Virus record (IMG/VR): IMGVR_UViG_3300017749_000126
Location: 1 to 24,420 of that record
DNA length: 24,420 bases
Strand: one strand, 5' to 3'
Origin: a virus
Part shown: in pieces, positions 14,794 to 21,691 of the stretch
How the letters are laid out: each line of letters starts with the position of its first letter
Numbering within the stretch: position 1 is the first letter of the stretch
The notes under the pieces: model-generated
What the model was told of the DNA's origin: nothing
The model's input: the letters and a program-made list of their open reading frames with translations, nothing else
Database searches by the model: none
Translations under genes and position numbers: made by a program

Positions 14794-16505
14794 TACATTT
14801 TAAATCTGTTTCCTGGAAGAATTTTCTTTCAACAGGAAACGACCCTATTACTATATCATTAAACAAATCACCGACTACACTTATTGTAGGTCAAAATGGT
14901 GCAGGTAAATCAACATTACTAGATGCATTATCATTTGGATTATTTGGTAAACCACACAGAGATATCAATAAGAAACAATTGATGAATTCAATTAATCGTA
15001 AAGGTACTGTTGTCGAAGTCGAATTTACTATTGGCGATTCTGATTTTAAAATCGTAAGAGGAATCAAACCAACTAAATTTGAGATTTGGCAAAATAGTAA
15101 TATGATTAATCAAGCATCTAATGTTAGAGATTATCAGAAGTTTTTAGAAACAAATATTTTAAAACTCAACCATAAATCATTTCATCAAGTAGTTGTACTA
15201 GGAAGTAGTTCATTCATTCCATTTATGCAATTACCTGCTTGGTCAAGAAGAGCTGTAATTGAAGATTTATTAGATATCGGTATTTTTTCTAAAATGAATC
15301 AGTTGTTAAAAGAGAGAAACTCAAAGATTCGTGAAGAATTGGTCGACATTAATCATAACATTGATTTATATAAAACAAAAATTGAAGCACAATCAAAATA
15401 TATTAAAGATTTAGAAAGTCTAAACGAAGAACAAGTTGATATAAAGCGTGATGCAATTAATGTTTATAAAGAAGAAATAGCAGAAGTTTTTGAAGAATCT
15501 AAAAATCTAGGTAAAAACCTACAGACAATGATTCAGGGTGAAGAAAAGAACTATAAGTATTTTGGCGATAAAATGTCAGACATGAAAGCTTATAATAAAG
15601 ACTTTAATAATAAAATTAAAAATCTAGTTGAAGAAGCCAGATTCTTTGAGGATAACGATATTTGTCCTACATGTGAGCAGGATATAGACGCAACTATTAA
15701 AGTAAAAAAATTAGATGTACTTAAGGAAAAGGCAAAGGATGTTCAAGAACATAAAAACTCTTTAGAAAAAGAAGTAAATACTTTAGAAAAAGAAGGTCAA
15801 GAAATTATGAACAACCTTAATCAATTAAGGCAAAAACAATCAAGGATAAATTCAAATAATGACAAGGTTGCACTCTTACAAAAGGAAATTGGCAAAACCC
15901 AAAAGGAAATCGATACGCTCCTTAAAACGTCAGGAGACAGCAAGACGGCAAAGAAGGATTTATCGACTCTTAGAAAGAGTAAAGAATCTACTACCGAAAA
16001 GAAACTAGAGTACGTTGAGGAAAGAACTTATAACGAAGCTATTGGTGAGATGTTAAAAGATACAGGTATTAAAACCAAAGTTATCAAACAATATCTGCCA
16101 GTCATGAATAGGTTAATCAATCAATATTTACAAGTATTAGATTTCTTTGTTGCATTCCATCTCGATGAAAATTTTGACGAAACTATTAGGTCGCGTCATA
16201 GAGATACATTTAATTATGCATCATTTTCTGAAGGAGAGAAACAAAGAATTGATTTGGCATTACTCTTTACTTGGAGACAAATAGCTAAAATGAAAAATAG
16301 TGCATCGACTAATCTATTAGTATTGGACGAAACATTTGACTCAAGTTTAGATATGGATGGAATCGATAACCTAACCAAAATCCTGGATACGCTAGAAGAT
16401 GGTTCTAATGTATTCATCATCTCTCATAAAGGAGATGTCTTAGAGAATAAATTTAGGTCTAAGATTGAATTCTTTAAAGATAGAAATTTCTCTAAAATAA
16501 GGTAA
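14790..16505 (+). CDS. 46: Recombination nuclease ATPase subunit gp46 (Rad50/SbcC-like)
   Basis: The protein has 571 residues; T4 gp46 has 560. It is an SMC-type ATPase split by a coiled coil: Walker A GQNGAGKS (34-41), a long charged coiled coil (about 180-450) with the zinc hook CPTC at Cys292 and Cys295, the signature SEGEKQR (about 480-486), and Walker B LLVLDETFDSS with Asp513 and Glu514. It drives the gp47 nuclease. It closes the operon; no clear terminator follows, and the next 136 bp hold tandem repeats and the tRNA promoters. Confidence 0.96.
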   Translation: MIHFKSVSWKNFLSTGNDPITISLNKSPTTLIVGQNGAGKSTLLDALSFGLFGKPHRDINKKQLMNSINRKGTVVEVEFTIGDSDFKIVRGIKPTKFEIWQNSNMINQASNVRDYQKFLETNILKLNHKSFHQVVVLGSSSFIPFMQLPAWSRRAVIEDLLDIGIFSKMNQLLKERNSKIREELVDINHNIDLYKTKIEAQSKYIKDLESLNEEQVDIKRDAINVYKEEIAEVFEESKNLGKNLQTMIQGEEKNYKYFGDKMSDMKAYNKDFNNKIKNLVEEARFFEDNDICPTCEQDIDATIKVKKLDVLKEKAKDVQEHKNSLEKEVNTLEKEGQEIMNNLNQLRQKQSRINSNNDKVALLQKEIGKTQKEIDTLLKTSGDSKTAKKDLSTLRKSKESTTEKKLEYVEERTYNEAIGEMLKDTGIKTKVIKQYLPVMNRLINQYLQVLDFFVAFHLDENFDETIRSRHRDTFNYASFSEGEKQRIDLALLFTWRQIAKMKNSASTNLLVLDETFDSSLDMDGIDNLTKILDTLEDGSNVFIISHKGDVLENKFRSKIEFFKDRNFSKIR

Positions 16506-16507
16506 TC

Positions 16508-16573
16508 GCACTTTTATGTAGATATAAGTGTACAAAAGTTGCACTTTTATGTACATATAAATGTAATACCTTT
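16508..16573 (+). repeat. Imperfect 33-bp tandem repeat with TGTACA boxes
   Basis: Two adjacent units begin GCACTTTTATGTA at 16508 and 16541 (period 33) and stay similar through GATATAAGTG versus CATATAAATG before diverging. TGTACA occurs at 16529-16534 and 16550-16555. The second box is placed exactly 17 bp before a TATAAT. Confidence 0.65.
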
Positions 16574-16578
16574 ATAAT
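16550..16578 (+). promoter_or_regulatory. Upstream TGTACA-class promoter of the tRNA region
   Basis: TGTACA (16550-16555), a 17-bp spacer, and TATAAT (16573-16578). It has no TG extension before the -10, so it is a weaker match than the promoter 46 bp downstream. It would make a transcript running into the same tRNA genes. Confidence 0.5.
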
Positions 16579-16595
16579 ATAAACGCATTTTTTTC

Positions 16596-16624
16596 TGTAC
16601 AAACATACTTTACTATGGTATAAT
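16596..16624 (+). promoter_or_regulatory. TGTACA-class promoter for the tRNA genes
   Basis: TGTACA (16596-16601), a 17-bp spacer ending TATGG, and TATAAT (16619-16624). The predicted start is near 16631, about 11 nt before tRNA-Arg. GTACAG follows the -10 at 16626-16631, as it does after the clamp promoter at 20575-20580. Confidence 0.85.
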
Positions 16625-16641
16625 GGTACAGAATTAATTAT

Positions 16642-16718
16642 CTGCCCTTAGCTCAGCTGGATAGAGCAACGGTCTTCTAAACCGTAGGTCGGAGGTTCGA
16701 ATCCTCCAGGGCAGGCCA
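16642..16718 (+). tRNA. tRNA-Arg(UCU)
   Basis: It is a full 77-base cloverleaf including an encoded CCA. The acceptor stem CTGCCCT/AGGGCAG is perfect, with discriminator G and CCA (16716-16718). The D arm is GCTC/GAGC, the anticodon stem ACGGT/ACCGT, loop CTTCTAA with anticodon TCT at 16676-16678, and the T stem GGAGG/CCTCC with loop TTCGAAT. It reads AGA, the dominant arginine codon of the neighbouring genes, so it probably supplements the host supply for this A/T-rich phage. Confidence 0.97.
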
Positions 16719-16734
16719 ATATTTAGCCTGATAG

Positions 16735-16818
16735 GCCCACATGGTGGAATTGGTAGACACAAGGGACTTAAAATCCCTCGCTTATGGCGTCCCGGTTCGA
16801 GTCCGGGTGTGGGCACCA
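16735..16818 (+). tRNA. tRNA-Leu(UAA)
   Basis: It is an 84-base class II tRNA with encoded CCA (16816-16818). The acceptor stem GCCCACA/TGTGGGC is perfect; the anticodon stem is AGGGA/TCCCT with loop CTTAAAA and anticodon TAA at 16769-16771; the long variable arm is CGCTTATGGCG and the T stem CCCGG/CCGGG. It reads UUA, frequent in this genome. It is 16 bases from tRNA-Arg and probably co-transcribed. The inverted repeat TTTAGCCTG/CAGGCTAAA (16722-16730 and 16817-16825) brackets it. Confidence 0.97.
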
Positions 16819-16853
16819 GGCTAAAAAAACATGCAATTATTTGCAGAAAACAC

Positions 16854-16882
16854 TGTACAAATGGCTCAAGCTATGGTACAAT
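16854..16882 (+). promoter_or_regulatory. TGTACA-class promoter for the VWA gene
   Basis: TGTACA (16854-16859), a 17-bp spacer ending TATGG, and TACAAT (16877-16882). The spacer start AAATGGCTCAA and the upstream GCAGAAAACAC are nearly shared with the AAA+ gene promoter at 19092. The leader ends AAATAAAGGAGTGA, 7 nt from the ATG. Confidence 0.85.
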
Positions 16883-16912
16883 ATACATATATTCAAATAA
16901 AGGAGTGATTAT

Positions 16913-19063
16913 ATGAATACCACAATCGCAAAACTACTAGCAAAAGAAGACGTTATCGTTCAAACCGGTGCATATTCTACTGCTTGGTTTGACATCAAAA
17001 ACAGAACTCTAGGTCTTCCAGATTGGAAAGATATGGGTAAAGATGTCAAAGACCTTCTTATTGGTCACGAAGTTGGCCATGCACTATATACTCCTTTTGA
17101 GGGATGGCACGATAGTCCAGAGAAATTGGAAGGATGCCCTAGGTCATATATTAATGTAGTTGAAGATTGCAGAATTGAAAAGAAAATCAAAAGAGATTAT
17201 CCTGGTCTTATCGGACCAATGTCAAGAGGCTATAAAAAACTAGTAGCTGACGAATTTTTTGGCGATGTCGATTCTATCGATTGGGACAAAGTAAAACTCA
17301 TTGATAAAATTAATCTAAAAGCTAAAATTGGTAATCTTCTTGATGTACCAATGTCAGATGTAGAATTATCGTTTTATAATAAATCTATGCAGACAGAAGA
17401 GTTTTCAGAAGTACTCGATGTTGTTAGAGAAATCCTAGCTTGGACTCAAGAAAACCAAGAGGAATTAATTCAAAAACCAGAAACAGCTGAAGATGATTTT
17501 GACGAAGAAGAATCCGAAAACGAAGACCCAACACAAAACATGGGTCACGATGACTACGAAGATGAAGAAGAAAACAAAAAAGAAGAAAACACTCAAGGCA
17601 ATTCAAACCCTGGAGACGAAGAATTAGATGATGAAGAAACTGATGAAGGTTCTCTAAAAACTGCACTACCTGAGCATACTGACGAAGATATTTCAGTTAC
17701 TGATTCTATTTTTAGAGCTATGGAAAAAACATTACTTCCAGAGTCTACTGAATTTGTTTATGCCAATGAAATTTCTAAAGAAGTTTTCAAAAAGGTAGTT
17801 TTCAAATATGACGAATTGGCTAAACTAAGAATAAATCAAAAAATCCTAGAAAACCAATACGGTTGCTATAACAATAGTATTGGACCTTTTTATAAAGCAG
17901 ATTCAGAAGAAAAATTTAAAGCTTATATGAAAAGAGTTAAAAAAGCTATAGTTCCAGCAGTAAAAGAATTTGAGCAGAAAAAAGCTGCACATCAATGGAT
18001 GCATGCAACTACTGCAAAAACTGGTAGAATTGATGTTAACAAATTGCACAGCTATAGAGTTTCAGAAGATATCTTTGCAAAAACTACTAAAATGGCCAAC
18101 AGTAAAAATCATGGAATGTTTATGATTATCGATTACTCTGGGTCAATGTTTGATTCACTGAACAATGTTTTAGACCAACTAATACACAGCGTAATGTTTT
18201 GTAAAGCAGTTAATATTCCATTTGATGTATATGCATTTACTTCTGGTAATAATGTAAATGAGCTATATAGAGATGGCGACCTTTACATGGATAGCTTATC
18301 AATGCCTCAGCTAATTCACAGTGGTTTAACCAAATCAAAATTTGAAGAAGCTTTAAAGCATATATTCTCAAGAATGGCACAATGTAATGGTCCTTATGAC
18401 AGATGGTCAAGAGCCGAATGTGAAGACTTTGGTTCAACACCTTTAAACCAAGCACTTATTGTATCTCACAAATTAGTTAGAGAATTTAAAAAGAAGTTTG
18501 GTATTGAAAAGGTAACATTCCTTACAATCACTGATGGCGATACTAATAGGCTATCAGTTATGCAAAGCCATAAAATCGATAGAATACCACAAGAGAGAAA
18601 TTATAATCCAAAACACAAAGTAGAAATTGATGGTAGGAGTGTAATTCTTAAAGACGCTAGAACTGGCGGAACTAAAGATTTACTAGATAATCTAAAGAAA
18701 AGATACGGTGTTCAAACTATGGGATTCTTTATTGCTGACCATAGAAACGATTTCAACCATGCAATATCAAAAGCACATTTTGACGGCAATGACGATATGT
18801 GGTGGTCAAACGAATTTACTCAAGCTAAAAAGAAATATTTTGCAGAGCACAAAAAACAAAAATGTGTACACTTTAAAGATTCAATGGGATACAATAATTG
18901 GTATGTCGTTAAAAATGATACCTTTAAAGCTGACGAAGATAACGAAATTGAAGCTGATTCAGATATGACTAAAGGTCAAGTTTTAAGAGCATTCAAGAAG
19001 TTCTCAAATAACAAGAAGAATAATAAGAACCTAATGAGCAAATTTGGTCAGGCAGTGGCATAA
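16913..19063 (+). CDS. CobT-like VWA protein with a HEXXH metallopeptidase-like N-terminus
   Basis: The protein has 716 residues. The N-terminal domain has HEVGH (52-56) with NVVEDCRIEKK downstream (Glu84 candidate third ligand), the arrangement of a gluzincin zinc peptidase. A highly acidic, low-complexity linker follows (about 185-255). The C-terminal von Willebrand A domain has the MIDAS motif DYSGS (Asp407, Ser409, Ser411) and TDGD (Thr540, Asp541). Cyanophage relatives are often annotated as CobT or peptidase. VWA proteins of this type work with a MoxR/CobS AAA+ ATPase, which is the next gene and has a near-identical promoter and leader. No cobaltochelatase large subunit is present, so a cobalamin role is unsupported here; AAA+-driven remodelling or proteolysis is an inference. 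Active-site residues appear intact. Confidence 0.78.
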   Translation: MNTTIAKLLAKEDVIVQTGAYSTAWFDIKNRTLGLPDWKDMGKDVKDLLIGHEVGHALYTPFEGWHDSPEKLEGCPRSYINVVEDCRIEKKIKRDYPGLIGPMSRGYKKLVADEFFGDVDSIDWDKVKLIDKINLKAKIGNLLDVPMSDVELSFYNKSMQTEEFSEVLDVVREILAWTQENQEELIQKPETAEDDFDEEESENEDPTQNMGHDDYEDEEENKKEENTQGNSNPGDEELDDEETDEGSLKTALPEHTDEDISVTDSIFRAMEKTLLPESTEFVYANEISKEVFKKVVFKYDELAKLRINQKILENQYGCYNNSIGPFYKADSEEKFKAYMKRVKKAIVPAVKEFEQKKAAHQWMHATTAKTGRIDVNKLHSYRVSEDIFAKTTKMANSKNHGMFMIIDYSGSMFDSLNNVLDQLIHSVMFCKAVNIPFDVYAFTSGNNVNELYRDGDLYMDSLSMPQLIHSGLTKSKFEEALKHIFSRMAQCNGPYDRWSRAECEDFGSTPLNQALIVSHKLVREFKKKFGIEKVTFLTITDGDTNRLSVMQSHKIDRIPQERNYNPKHKVEIDGRSVILKDARTGGTKDLLDNLKKRYGVQTMGFFIADHRNDFNHAISKAHFDGNDDMWWSNEFTQAKKKYFAEHKKQKCVHFKDSMGYNNWYVVKNDTFKADEDNEIEADSDMTKGQVLRAFKKFSNNKKNNKNLMSKFGQAVA

Positions 19064-19077
19064 AAACATGCATGTTT
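19064..19077. other. 14-bp palindrome between the VWA and AAA+ genes
   Basis: AAACATGCATGTTT directly follows the VWA stop codon, upstream of the AAA+ promoter. A shorter AAACATGC is present at the matching place before the VWA promoter. It could be a binding site or a weak hairpin. Confidence 0.35.
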
Positions 19078-19091
19078 CTGCAACAAAACAC

Positions 19092-19120
19092 TGTACAAAT
19101 TGGCTCAAACCTGGTACAAT
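19092..19120 (+). promoter_or_regulatory. TGTACA-class promoter for the AAA+ gene
   Basis: TGTACA (19092-19097), a 17-bp spacer ending CTGG, and TACAAT (19115-19120). Both the spacer (AATTGGCTCAAACCTGG) and the upstream AAAACAC resemble the VWA promoter, and the leader again contains TTAAAGGAGTGA. It therefore looks like a duplicated cassette. Confidence 0.85.
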
Positions 19121-19158
19121 ACTATTATAAATTAAATTAAAGGAGTGAAATTTATATT

Positions 19159-20283
19159 ATGATGAAAGTGAATACAAATACAATAGTTGAGAAACTACAA
19201 GCAAGTTATCCCGACCAAACCATTTTTAGGAAAGCAGTTATCGTCGATACTGCAAAATCTTTAGGATTTTCTAAAGCTGATTGGTCTCCACTACTCGAAG
19301 TGAAAAGCGATGTCAGAGGTCAATATGATTTATCCTCAGTTATCGTTCCTTTGAGACAAAAAGAAGAAACTAATAGTTCAACCTTGCAAATGCAATCAAT
19401 TGTTAATCAAGAAAAAAGTTATGCTAAAGCCGACCCAACGTTCGTACCTTGGGGTCCTTTTAAAGACATAACACAAATCCTAAAATCAGAAATGTTCTAT
19501 CCAACTTATATCTCTGGATTATCAGGGAATGGTAAAACATTTATGGTAGAACAATCATGTGCAAAACTTAATAGGGAGTTTATACGTGTACAAATCAATC
19601 CTGAGACAGATGAAGACGACCTTATTGGAGGTTTCAGACTTATCAATGGAGAAACTGTTTTTGCTAAAGGCCCAGTTCTTAAAGCAATGGAAAACGGTGC
19701 AGTGCTATTACTCGATGAAATCGACAGAGCTACAAATAAAATTATGTGTCTTCAAGGTATACTTGAAGGTAAACCAGTTGTTGTTAAAAAGACGGGTGAA
19801 ACAATTACTCCGCAACCTGGATTTAATGTAATCGCTACTGCGAATACAAAAGGTAAAGGTTCAGATGACGGTAGGTTTACAGCAGCATCTATAATCGATG
19901 AAGCATTCCTAGAAAGATTTACTATTTCTATCGACCAACAATTTCCTTCACCAAGAGTTGAACAGAAAATTGTTATGAAGCACATGGCAAAATTTGATGC
20001 AATAGATGGAGACTTCGCAGAAAACCTAGTCGCATGGGCAGATATCATAAGAAAAACTTTTTATGATGATGGTGTCGATGAGGTCATTTCAACAAGAAGG
20101 CTCTGCCATATTGTTCAAACCAATTCAATCTTTAACGATAGAATGAAAGCAATCGACCTATGTATTGCAAGGTTTGATGATGATACTAAAGAAGCATTCC
20201 TTGACCTCTACTCAAAAGTAGATGCAGGAGTCGATTTTAATGAGGAACAAAATGTCGAAGAAACAGACGAAGATAGATTATAA
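19159..20283 (+). CDS. MoxR/CobS-like AAA+ ATPase
   Basis: The protein has 374 residues. Walker A is GLSGNGKT (120-127), followed by NPETDEDDLIGGFRL; Walker B is LLLDEID (183-189); sensor 1 is IATANTKGKG (Asn229); the arginine-finger region is FLERF (Arg253). The pattern DEDDLIGGF plus VFAKGPVLKAMENGAVLLLDEID is characteristic of the CobS/MoxR clade. These ATPases form hexamers that act on a VWA partner, here the preceding gene. Marine T4-like phages commonly label it cobS; cobaltochelatase activity cannot be judged from sequence and no cobN is here. The AGGAG is 13 nt from the ATG, longer than usual, and a second ATG follows at once. Confidence 0.85.
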   Translation: MMKVNTNTIVEKLQASYPDQTIFRKAVIVDTAKSLGFSKADWSPLLEVKSDVRGQYDLSSVIVPLRQKEETNSSTLQMQSIVNQEKSYAKADPTFVPWGPFKDITQILKSEMFYPTYISGLSGNGKTFMVEQSCAKLNREFIRVQINPETDEDDLIGGFRLINGETVFAKGPVLKAMENGAVLLLDEIDRATNKIMCLQGILEGKPVVVKKTGETITPQPGFNVIATANTKGKGSDDGRFTAASIIDEAFLERFTISIDQQFPSPRVEQKIVMKHMAKFDAIDGDFAENLVAWADIIRKTFYDDGVDEVISTRRLCHIVQTNSIFNDRMKAIDLCIARFDDDTKEAFLDLYSKVDAGVDFNEEQNVEETDEDRL

Positions 20284-20554
20284 GTTTAATGAAGGAGCTC
20301 TAATCGATGAGCTCCAAAATTATATTGATAGTACTTACAATAGTCACTACTCTAAAAATAAATTTCAATCAACAGAATTTATTTTAGATTGTGGCCATGG
20401 TATGGGCTTCACAATAGGAAATGTATTGAAATACGCACAAAGGTATGGACGTAAAGGAAGTAGTCAGGACCATAGAAAAGACCTAATGAAAGTTTTACAC
20501 TATTCCATTATTGCACTTTCAATACATGATAGCGAAAATAAACCTGTACAATGA
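20252..20554 (+). CDS. DUF3310-like phage protein
   Basis: The protein has 100 residues from the ATG at 20252, chosen because GAGGA lies 5 nt upstream; the frame is open further 5' inside the AAA+ gene but without a better start. It overlaps the end of the AAA+ gene by 32 bp. The C-terminal half GFTIGNVLKYAQRYGRKGSS, then DLMKVLHYSIIAL, fits the DUF3310 pattern (GNxxKYxxRxxxKG, then DLxK), found in many phages and in the tail of T7 gp1.7, a nucleotide kinase. No kinase domain is present here. It shares the AAA+ transcript. Function unknown. Confidence 0.7.
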   Translation: MSKKQTKIDYKFNEGALIDELQNYIDSTYNSHYSKNKFQSTEFILDCGHGMGFTIGNVLKYAQRYGRKGSSQDHRKDLMKVLHYSIIALSIHDSENKPVQ

Positions 20555-20573
20555 TTCGCTTTTATGGTATAAT
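20545..20573 (+). promoter_or_regulatory. TGTACA-class promoter for the sliding clamp gene
   Basis: TGTACA (20545-20550), a 17-bp spacer ending TATGG, and TATAAT (20568-20573). Its -35 box overlaps the end of the DUF3310-like gene. The leader carries AAGGAA before the gp45 ATG. Confidence 0.85.
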
Positions 20574-20600
20574 AGTACAGAAATATAAAAAGGAAATATT

Positions 20601-21275
20601 ATGAATTTAAGTAATGATACAATTAACGTATTGAAAAACTTTGCGACCATTAATCCTAATTTGGTAATTAAACCTGGTCAAAAACTGAAAACAATTTCTG
20701 AGGCTAAAACTATTTTGGCTTCATCTGATATTGTTGAAGATTTTGCACAAGAGTTTGGAATCTATGATTTAAACGAATTCTTATCAGTGTATGGTCTTAT
20801 TGACGATGCCCAATTAGAATTTGGTGATAAATCTGTTACCATTAAGAACGATGAAAGTAAAAGGATTCAATATTACTTCTCTGAAATTGATATTCTAACT
20901 CAACCATCCAAGGATATTACAATGCCTGATGCTGAAGTTGGAATCAATCTTACAGATGATAACCTTAAAGCTCTCAAGCAAGCCAGCTCAGTTCTAGGTC
21001 ATACTGACTTAGCTCTAGTCGGTGAAAACGGAGTTATCACTGCTAAAGTATTTGATGAAAAAGATGCAACATCTAATACATTCGAACTAACACTAGATAG
21101 AGATAATGCATGTAAAAACGATTTTAATTTCGTTGTAAATATGCCAAATCTCAAGTTATTACCTGGTGATTATTTTGTAAGTATTTCATCTAAGCTAATT
21201 TCTAATTGGACAAACAACGATTATCCAGTAGAATATTTTATCGCTTTAGAGAAATCATCAACATACAATGTATAA
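20601..21275 (+). CDS. 45: Sliding clamp gp45
   Basis: The protein has 224 residues; T4 gp45 has 228. The start MNLSNDTINVLKNFATINPN parallels the T4 N-terminus. Other family blocks are FGIYDLNEFLSVYGLIDDAQLEF, INLTDDNLKALKQASSVLG, DFNFVVNMPNLKLLPGDYFVSI and the end YFIALEKSSTYNV. The trimeric clamp tethers the DNA polymerase and, in T4, also travels along DNA to activate gp55-dependent late transcription. It begins the 45-44-62-regA block, with two extra small genes inserted between 45 and 44. A late promoter overlaps its stop codon. Confidence 0.96.
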   Translation: MNLSNDTINVLKNFATINPNLVIKPGQKLKTISEAKTILASSDIVEDFAQEFGIYDLNEFLSVYGLIDDAQLEFGDKSVTIKNDESKRIQYYFSEIDILTQPSKDITMPDAEVGINLTDDNLKALKQASSVLGHTDLALVGENGVITAKVFDEKDATSNTFELTLDRDNACKNDFNFVVNMPNLKLLPGDYFVSISSKLISNWTNNDYPVEYFIALEKSSTYNV

Positions 21276-21387
21276 ATATATTATACAACCGAATTCTCAT
21301 ACTAATTATGAGGATAATGTAGGAAATGCCGAACACGGGTTTCCTATCTTAGTCTATAAACTTTGCAAAGGAGAAACAAATGACTGA
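21268..21387 (+). CDS. Possible 39-residue leader or micro-ORF
   Basis: An ATG at 21268 overlaps the gp45 stop and opens a 39-codon frame ending at TGA 21385-21387, inside the start of the next gene. The peptide begins MYKYIIQPNSHTNYEDNVGN and includes EHGFPILVYKL, a plausible protein-like composition. There is no clear Shine-Dalgarno sequence, so it would depend on reinitiation after gp45. The late promoter at 21271 and a hairpin lie inside it, which argues that the region may be regulatory rather than coding. Confidence 0.3.
   Translation: MYKYIIQPNSHTNYEDNVGNAEHGFPILVYKLCKGETND
21271..21278 (+). promoter_or_regulatory. T4-type late promoter over the gp45 stop codon
   Basis: TATAAATA overlaps the gp45 TAA. 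A start near 21284 gives a leader of about 96 nt, containing a hairpin, before the 88-residue gene. It would allow late expression of genes downstream of 45 apart from the clamp itself. Confidence 0.55.
21320..21346 (+). other. Leader hairpin before the 88-residue gene
   Basis: TAGGAAA (21320-21326) pairs with TTTCCTA (21340-21346), with an inner CCG/CGG helix (21329-21331 and 21336-21338) closed by AACA. No T-run follows. It lies between the late promoter and AAAGGAG. Confidence 0.5.
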
Positions 21388-21646
21388 AGAAGTAAACGCA
21401 CCTGAAGGTGTACAAGAGGAGCAACAAGCCCCTCAGCTCAGTCTTCAAGATATTGCAACCGCAGTTCAGGTAATTGATATCTGTTCAAAGCGTGGAGCAT
21501 TTGAAGGCGGAGAGCTAGAAGTAGTAGGCGGTGTAAGAAATAGAATTCTTTCATTCCTACAAGCTGCTGCACCTAAGGACGAAGTTCCTGAAGGTGAAGT
21601 ACCAGTTGCTGATGAGCAACCATCTGAAGAAGATTCAGACGCTTAA
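21380..21646 (+). CDS. Small acidic protein of unknown function
   Basis: The protein has 88 residues, with a strong AAAGGAG ribosome-binding site 6 nt upstream. It has a disordered, Glu/Gln-rich N-terminus, a central helical block LSLQDIATAVQVIDICSKRG, then FEGGELEVVGGVRNRILSFL, and an acidic Pro/Glu tail. The central block looks compact and constrained; similar short proteins occur in marine T4-like phages next to capsid or replication genes, but I do not recognise a named family. It is bounded by a late promoter and leader hairpin upstream and an intrinsic terminator downstream, so it may be expressed as a separate unit. Confidence 0.75.
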   Translation: MTEEVNAPEGVQEEQQAPQLSLQDIATAVQVIDICSKRGAFEGGELEVVGGVRNRILSFLQAAAPKDEVPEGEVPVADEQPSEEDSDA

Positions 21647-21651
21647 CCTGA

Positions 21652-21676
21652 GGGGAAGACATTCCCCACATTTTTT
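21652..21676 (+). terminator. Intrinsic terminator after the 88-residue gene
   Basis: GGGGAA and TTCCCC pair around GACA, followed by ACA and a run of six T. It lies between the small acidic gene and the SH3-fold gene, so it partly isolates gp45 and the small gene from gp44, gp62 and regA. Confidence 0.85.
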
Positions 21677-21691
21677 ATTAAGGATTATATT

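Noticed and set aside
16529-16557. TGTACA at 16529 with TACATA 17 bp downstream
   Set aside because: The -10 is too weak; it is treated as part of the tandem repeat, not as a promoter.
16634-16816. 60-codon minus-strand frame containing TPGLEPGRHKRGILSPLCLP
   Set aside because: It lies on the complement of the two tRNA genes; such frames are a well-known artefact over tRNAs.
16913-20283. Naming the VWA and AAA+ genes cobT and cobS as cobalamin genes
   Set aside because: No cobN or other cobalamin gene is in the window, and the HEXXH domain suggests another role; only the family resemblance is stated.
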